A DNA stretch of 64,000 bases from Lachnospiraceae bacterium (GTDB taxonomy: Bacteria > Bacillota > Clostridia > Lachnospirales > Lachnospiraceae). Positions 59,477-64,000 of the stretch are shown here, piece by piece (position 1 is the stretch's first letter; each line of letters begins with the position of its first letter). The notes under the pieces were generated by a model. That model ran no database searches. It saw only the letters and a program-made list of their open reading frames with translations, and was not told the origin of the DNA. The stretch covers positions 1 to 64,000 of the forward strand of contig WRAQ01000002.1 in assembly GCA_009780115.1 (NCBI GenBank). The letters run 5' to 3'. The translations under genes and the position numbers were made by a program.

Positions 59477-60445
59477 TTACCTACTCCCCTTATCATAAGG
59501 CACACCCACCGCTTTCGGTGCCATCGACTTCCGCGAGGAAAACGCAAGGACAACCAGGGTGGCAATAAAGGGAATCATTTTGTATACCGAACCGGAAATA
59601 TTTAGGTTGTTCAGGAACGGTATACTTGAGTAGGCTACCGATACCGTTTTCATCAAACCAAAGAAAAAAGCGGCGAACAAAATACGCCCGGGTTTCCACT
59701 GGCCGAAAATCAAAACCGCAAGCGCAAGGAAACCATATCCTGCGACAGTTGCATCAAATGTTATCGATGTCGGAATGACAAAAACCACCCCCCCGATACC
59801 GGCAAGGGCGCCGGAAATCATGACCCCGATATAGCGCATTTTAAAGACATTGATACCAAGTGAATCTGCCGCCTGGGGATGCTCACCGCAAGCCCTAAGG
59901 CGGAGCCCGAACGGTGTCTTATAAAGTAATATCCATGAAACAATCAGAATCAAAAATCCAAAATAAGTAAGAATATATGTTCTTTGAAAGAAAAATTGGC
60001 CGATAATCGGAATATTTCCCAATATTGGCACTGATTCAATATAAAATTGATTTGTAAACGGTATTTGTTGTACCGACCGAATCATGCGGGCAACATAAAT
60101 CGCAAACGCCGGGGCAAACATATTAATCGCCGTCCCGCTGATAACCTGGTTCGCTTTCATATGTACCGAAGCATAAGCATGAGGAAGCGCAATTAAGATA
60201 CCGGCGCCCGCCGCTACCAGCAAAGTAAGCAGCAGTAAAAGCTGCCCATTTATCCTGATACCGGCACCCTGTACAAAGAAAATAAATAATACACCGATAA
60301 ACGCGCCCACTATCATGATACCTTCCAGCGCAATATTAACCACCCCACTACGTTCGGAAAACATCCCTCCAAGCGCAACGATGAGTAACGGAATCGAGAA
60401 AAACATCATTTGCTGAATTAAGAAAACTAAGACATCAAAACTCAT
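59477..60445 (-). CDS. Nucleoside ABC importer permease, NupQ-type
   Basis: 322 residues, about nine helices. GGMFSERSGVVNIALEGIMI and LRACGEHPQAADSLGINVFK are hallmark stretches of the BMP-linked permease family (NupQ/YufQ, BPD_transp_2). It overlaps the NupP-type gene by four bases (ATGA), with AGGAGG upstream. Last gene of the importer operon in this window. Family substrates are purine nucleosides or related compounds. Confidence 0.92.
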   Translation of the reverse strand: MSFDVLVFLIQQMMFFSIPLLIVALGGMFSERSGVVNIALEGIMIVGAFIGVLFIFFVQGAGIRINGQLLLLLTLLVAAGAGILIALPHAYASVHMKANQVISGTAINMFAPAFAIYVARMIRSVQQIPFTNQFYIESVPILGNIPIIGQFFFQRTYILTYFGFLILIVSWILLYKTPFGLRLRACGEHPQAADSLGINVFKMRYIGVMISGALAGIGGVVFVIPTSITFDATVAGYGFLALAVLIFGQWKPGRILFAAFFFGLMKTVSVAYSSIPFLNNLNISGSVYKMIPFIATLVVLAFSSRKSMAPKAVGVPYDKGSR

Positions 60446-61632
60446 CCGCTGTCACCTCCTTCCGAATCATTATTTCCTGTTTTGAAATCCCCCGTTCCCA
60501 AATCCTCTGCCTTAATCCGGGCATCTTTCTTTTTCCCCTTAATAAAGTATTCAATAGCGCCTTTCAGCAGTAAGGCTAATGCCGAAAAATAAATAATGAT
60601 TGCAATAATAATCTCAATAATCTCCGGGGCAAAAGCAAGCCGTTGTAATAAAAATCCGCTTTGGGTCAGGTAAGCAATTAAAAAACCTGAAAAAATAATA
60701 CCAATTGGGTTGTTAAGGGCAAGCAGCGCTACCGGGATACCCATAAATCCCTCGCCCGCTAATACATCAACAACTTTGATTCCGCGGCCAGCCCCGGCCA
60801 GCGCGAGCATCGCCCCGCCTAATCCGGCCAGCCCCCCGGCAATAGTCATCGAGAGCATAATACCCTTTTTTTCATTGATTCCGGCATAATGAGCCGCTTC
60901 ATGGTTGTAACCGCATGACTTTAATTCATAACCAAATTTTGTTTTTTCGAGAACAATATAAATTAATACGCAGACGAAAATTGCAATTAAGATACCGCTT
61001 CCGACACTGGACGGGCGCGCCGCGCCTCCGGCGGTTGCCGCCGAAAACAGATTATCAAGCCCGAGTGTCGGCAAGTTTGCATCTTGTGATAACCTCATTG
61101 TCATATTTCGGGTATTGTCATAAACATCAGTCGTGACGATAAGATAATTTACAAGGTACATTCCGATATAGTTCATCATAATACAGGCAATTACTTCATG
61201 AACATTACATAATGCTTTAAGCAAGCCGGGGACCAGCCCCCACAACGCTCCGGCAATTATCCCCGCAAGTAAAGCAAGGAGACAAACTAATGGGCCTGGC
61301 AAGCCGGACATTTTGATTGCCACCAAAATAGCTGCATACATCCCAAAGGTAAACTGTCCTGATGCACCAATATTAAACAGTCCGGTTTTACCCGCAAACC
61401 CAACCGAAAGCCCGGTCATAATAATCGGGGTCGCGTAGTATAATACTTGGCCGAGATTGAATAAATCGGAAAACCCGCCCGTCAAAACAATGAAAAAACC
61501 GTTAAAAGCTTGGGCTGGATTGGATGCAAGCAAAATAATAAATCCGGCAAACAAGCCTATCAATATTGCCATCACTGACGATAGTGCGTTCATTCCACTC
61601 AAAGAAGAAAGAAAGTGCCGCTCCTTTTTCAT
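60442..61632 (-). CDS. Nucleoside ABC importer permease, NupP-type
   Basis: 396 residues, about nine helices. GLSVGFAGKTGLFNIGASGQ, ELKSCGYNHEAAHYAGINEK and the EGFMGIPVALLALNNPIGII stretch identify the larger NupP/YufP-type permease. A hydrophilic C-terminal tail (about 370-396) rich in Lys, Asp and Gly is extra. Ribosome site AAAGGAGG. Forms the channel with the NupQ-type protein. Confidence 0.92.
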   Translation of the reverse strand: MKKERHFLSSLSGMNALSSVMAILIGLFAGFIILLASNPAQAFNGFFIVLTGGFSDLFNLGQVLYYATPIIMTGLSVGFAGKTGLFNIGASGQFTFGMYAAILVAIKMSGLPGPLVCLLALLAGIIAGALWGLVPGLLKALCNVHEVIACIMMNYIGMYLVNYLIVTTDVYDNTRNMTMRLSQDANLPTLGLDNLFSAATAGGAARPSSVGSGILIAIFVCVLIYIVLEKTKFGYELKSCGYNHEAAHYAGINEKKGIMLSMTIAGGLAGLGGAMLALAGAGRGIKVVDVLAGEGFMGIPVALLALNNPIGIIFSGFLIAYLTQSGFLLQRLAFAPEIIEIIIAIIIYFSALALLLKGAIEYFIKGKKKDARIKAEDLGTGDFKTGNNDSEGGDSG

Positions 61633-61655
61633 TAAATTTTCCTCCTTTTATGATA

Positions 61656-61681
61656 CAAGAATGGCGCTTGCGGCATTCTTG
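61656..61681 (-). other. Hairpin between nupP-type and nupO-type genes
   Basis: CAAGAATG (61656-61663) and CATTCTTG (61674-61681). The 85-base intercistronic gap holds this stem and no terminator run; likely an mRNA processing or spacing element. Similar AAGAATG/CATTCTT stems occur at 63270-63301 and in the terminator at 51972-51999. Confidence 0.5.
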
Positions 61682-61717
61682 CCGTGTGAAGTTTTTAATA
61701 ATCTTTTATGTGTAGTT

Positions 61718-63250
61718 TTAAACCTTAGAATTATTCTTCACACTTGAACCGGACATATAAAGGCCAAGTTCTTGTAAAGTAACTTCTCTTGGGTCAACGT
61801 CAGCAACGATTTGCCCTTCATATATAACGAGAATCCGGTCACTTAAATTCATTACCTCATCAAGTTCCAGTGAGACAAGCAATACCCCCGCACCGGTTTC
61901 CCGTTCATGGATAAGCTGCTTGTGGATATACTCAATCGCCCCGACATCAAGGCCGCGGGTCGGTTGCACAGCAACAAGTAACTTTGGTTTGCGGTCAATT
62001 TCCCGGGCGACGATAACTTTTTGCTGGTTCCCCCCCGACATACTACGGGTAGGGGTACGCCCGCCCTGCCCGCTGCGGATATCGAATTTCTCAATTAACT
62101 CATCAGCATATTCATATATTTCATTAAAGCGTAAAAAGCCGTTTTTTTGGAAACGCGGGGTATGATATGTTTGCAAGACAAGGTTATATGCCAAGTCATA
62201 ATCAAGAATCAGACCGTGGCGATGCCTGTCCTCCGGAATATGCGCCATTCCTTCATTACTGCGGGTACGCACCGAAACCCGGGAAATATCCTTACCCGCA
62301 AGCAAAATCGTACCCTCGTCAGGCGGCCGGATGCCGGTCAAGGCATAAACCAACTCACTTTGGCCATTGCCGTCAATCCCGGCGATACAAACAACCTCAC
62401 CAGAACGGACTTTAAATGAAACATTATTAACCGCCGCTTTTCCATGGGTTTTGCTGTGAACAGATAAATCCTTGACTTCCAGTACAACTTCTTTCGGTTC
62501 GGCTTCGGATTTTTCCACGATAAAATTAATCTTACGTCCGACCATCATCTCTGAAAGTTGTTCAACGTTGGCAGATGCGACATCAACCGTGCCGATTAAA
62601 CAACCTTTACGTAAGACGGTACAACGGTCAGCAACTCGTTTAATTTCGGCTAATTTATGCGTAATAAAAAGGATGGATTTTCCTTCCGAAGTTAACCCTT
62701 TCATAATATCCATCAAATCATCAATTTCTTGCGGGGTTAAGACAGCGGTTGGTTCGTCAAAGATGAGAATTTCGTTTTCACGGTAAAGCATTTTGAGGAT
62801 TTCAACCCGTTGTTGCATACCAACGGTGATATCAGATATATAAGCATCGGGATCAATTGCCAGCCCATATTGTTCAGACAATTCAACGACACGGGCGCGG
62901 GCTTCTTCCATATGTAAAAAACCGCGTTTTGTCGTTTCCATACCAAGGACGATATTTTCGAGAACGGTAAAATTTTGAACTAATTTGAAATGTTGATGAA
63001 CCATGCCAATCCCTAAACGTGTCGCATCGTTGGGGCCATTAATACTTACTATTTCCCCATTTTTATTTATGACACCACTGTCAGGTTGATACAACCCGAA
63101 AAGGATGCTCATCAGCGTGGATTTACCGGCTCCGTTTTCGCCAAGAAGCGCATGTATTTCGCCGCGGCGCAAATCCATTGAGATGTCGTCATTGGCAATG
63201 ATTCCGGGAAAAGCTTTGGTAATTCCTTTCATTTCTATAACTGTTTCCAT
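61718..63250 (-). CDS. Nucleoside ABC importer ATPase, NupO-type (two ATPase domains)
   Basis: 510 residues with two nucleotide-binding domains. First: Walker A GENGAGKST (about 38-46), signature VGMQQRVEILK, Walker B ILIFDEPTAVL, His in FITHKL. Second: degenerate Walker A GIDGNGQSE (about 292-300), signature MSGGNQQKVIVAREI, Walker B KLLVAVQPTRGLD. This split of intact and degenerate sites is usual in sugar and nucleoside importers. Ribosome site GGAAGG. Drives the NupP/NupQ-type channel. Confidence 0.94.
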   Translation of the reverse strand: METVIEMKGITKAFPGIIANDDISMDLRRGEIHALLGENGAGKSTLMSILFGLYQPDSGVINKNGEIVSINGPNDATRLGIGMVHQHFKLVQNFTVLENIVLGMETTKRGFLHMEEARARVVELSEQYGLAIDPDAYISDITVGMQQRVEILKMLYRENEILIFDEPTAVLTPQEIDDLMDIMKGLTSEGKSILFITHKLAEIKRVADRCTVLRKGCLIGTVDVASANVEQLSEMMVGRKINFIVEKSEAEPKEVVLEVKDLSVHSKTHGKAAVNNVSFKVRSGEVVCIAGIDGNGQSELVYALTGIRPPDEGTILLAGKDISRVSVRTRSNEGMAHIPEDRHRHGLILDYDLAYNLVLQTYHTPRFQKNGFLRFNEIYEYADELIEKFDIRSGQGGRTPTRSMSGGNQQKVIVAREIDRKPKLLVAVQPTRGLDVGAIEYIHKQLIHERETGAGVLLVSLELDEVMNLSDRILVIYEGQIVADVDPREVTLQELGLYMSGSSVKNNSKV

Positions 63251-63269
63251 AATAGCCTTCCAATAACTT

Positions 63270-63301
63270 GGGAAGAATGGTGTCTCTCAAGCATTCTTCC
63301 C
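63270..63301 (-). other. Hairpin upstream of nupO-type gene
   Basis: GGGAAGAAT (63270-63278) and ATTCTTCCC (63293-63301), 14-base loop, 20 bases before the ATPase start. A second perfect palindrome, AATCAACGC-TC-GCGTTGATT, lies at 63324-63343. Confidence 0.55.
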
Positions 63302-63394
63302 TAAACGAAGTTTTAGCTTTTGGAATCAACGCTCGCGTTGATTTGGTTGCAGGTTCCAATGAAGCAAACTTAGAAAACCTTTTCTCGTTATAAT

Positions 63395-63433
63395 CCCCCG
63401 CACCCAAGCGGAAATCACGCATGAACACGGGGG
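63395..63433 (-). terminator. Attenuator-type stem after the BMP lipoprotein gene
   Basis: CCCCCG (63395-63400) and CGGGGG (63428-63433) with an inner GCG/CGC pairing. It lies 17 bases past the stop at 63450 and upstream of the ATPase gene, so it could let the binding lipoprotein be expressed above the membrane components. Confidence 0.5.
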
Positions 63434-63449
63434 AATGTACAGTTCTTGA

Positions 63450-64000
63450 TTAGTTCTGGTCGTTTACTACTACTGCGCTAGTCGGAATGTCGGTCGGAGC
63501 CATTTCAGTATTATTATTTACTACTACTGCACCGCTAACGATTTTTTCGAAGATTACATCATAATCGGCTTGTGAAAATGTATTAAACTTGGAAGTAGCC
63601 ATTGGCAATCCAACACCCATATTCGAAGCTGAATATATCCGGGTCTGCCCTCCGGCGAACGTACCATTATAGAAAGATTCAACACTGTCATATACGGATT
63701 GGGTTAAAAGTTTCAAAGCGCTGGTAATGACCGTATCTGACAAACCGGATTGGTCAGTGTCAACACCGATAACAAACTGTCCGGCATTTTCTGCAGCAGG
63801 GACGACCGAGAAGAAGATACCGCCGCCGGCAACGAAAATAACTTCTACGCCGTCATTGTACCAAGCTGCTGCCCTGGTCTGGATTTCGGGGGCAGGGCTA
63901 AATGTCCCGGTATAAAAATAGTTGATATTAATTGAATCTTCAGGTAAACCAAGTTCTTGAGCTGCGTATTCGGCACCCTGAACAAAACCATGTCCGAAAC
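63450..64000 (-). CDS. BMP-family nucleoside-binding lipoprotein, NupN-type (partial)
   Basis: C-terminal about 183 residues; the gene runs off the window, and the frame is open to 64000 (FGHGFVQGAEYAAQ near the edge). BMP/PnrA family features: RAAAWYNDGVEVIFVAGGG, AENAGQFVIGVDTDQSGLSD (ligand-binding Asp region) and SALKLLTQSVYDSVES. External lipoprotein that captures nucleosides for the NupOPQ-type transporter encoded next. The C-terminus has a near repeat, AVVVNNNTE and AVVVNDQN. Confidence 0.9.
   Translation of the reverse strand, partial: FGHGFVQGAEYAAQELGLPEDSININYFYTGTFSPAPEIQTRAAAWYNDGVEVIFVAGGGIFFSVVPAAENAGQFVIGVDTDQSGLSDTVITSALKLLTQSVYDSVESFYNGTFAGGQTRIYSASNMGVGLPMATSKFNTFSQADYDVIFEKIVSGAVVVNNNTEMAPTDIPTSAVVVNDQN

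Overview
The window looks like chromosome of a fermentative, Gram-positive member of the Bacillota, most likely Clostridia (Lachnospiraceae-like). Evidence: lipoprotein signal peptides on every solute-binding protein, no outer-membrane genes, strong AGGAGG ribosome binding sites, YesM/YesN-type two-component systems next to LplA/LplB/LplC-type sugar importers, and typical clostridial families (DUF4230, DUF368, YdcZ, NupNOPQ importer). This placement is inference from gene content; no rRNA or marker set was available.

Left part (1-12.6 kb, all minus strand): one long carbohydrate operon read from 12.6 kb down to a terminator at 38-80. Order: two importer permeases, solute-binding lipoprotein, a GH94 phosphorylase closest by eye to N,N'-diacetylchitobiose phosphorylase, a phosphohexomutase, a YesM-type kinase, a second solute-binding lipoprotein, a PIG-L deacetylase and a YesN/AraC response regulator. 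Import, phosphorolysis, mutase and deacetylation together suggest use of chitin disaccharides or a related beta-glycoside.

12.6-35.3 kb: a plant hemicellulose region. A decayed fragment of an alpha-galactosidase and a secreted metzincin-like protease/lipoprotein pair precede an intact GH27 alpha-galactosidase. A minus-strand operon then encodes a second importer (LplB with an unusual N-terminal membrane extension, LplC, binding protein) ending in a surface GH5 endoglucanase. A membrane-anchored surface protein built of the same beta-rich module as the GH5 C-terminus, a YicI-like GH31 alpha-xylosidase, a frameshifted ABC exporter, a second YesM/YesN pair, an orphan binding protein and a GH29 alpha-fucosidase follow. 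Surface GH5 plus cytoplasmic GH31, GH29 and GH27 fits xyloglucan breakdown: cut outside, import, strip side chains inside.

35.3-40.4 kb: a plus-strand OmpR-type response regulator, histidine kinase, LolD-like ATPase and large FtsX-type permease, with six helically phased TTAAGG repeats upstream of the transporter genes (a peptide-antibiotic sensing/resistance type module). 40.4-47.8 kb: minus-strand housekeeping genes (CvpA, beta-propeller membrane protein, hypothetical, aldose 1-epimerase, recR, ybaB, dnaX, pfkA). 47.9-49.5 kb: tRNA-Ser(CGA), MNT/HEPN pair, DUF4230 protein. 49.6-52.0 kb: MocR regulator lacking its PLP lysine, divergent from pdxS with no pdxT. 52.0-59.4 kb: small accessory genes (flavoprotein, GyrI-like, CPBP protease, XRE-regulated membrane protein, DUF368, two methyltransferases, YdcZ). 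59.5-64.0 kb: minus-strand nucleoside importer (permeases, double ATPase, BMP lipoprotein running off the window end). No stretch over 300 bases lacks a gene; no CRISPR array, IS element or rRNA was seen.
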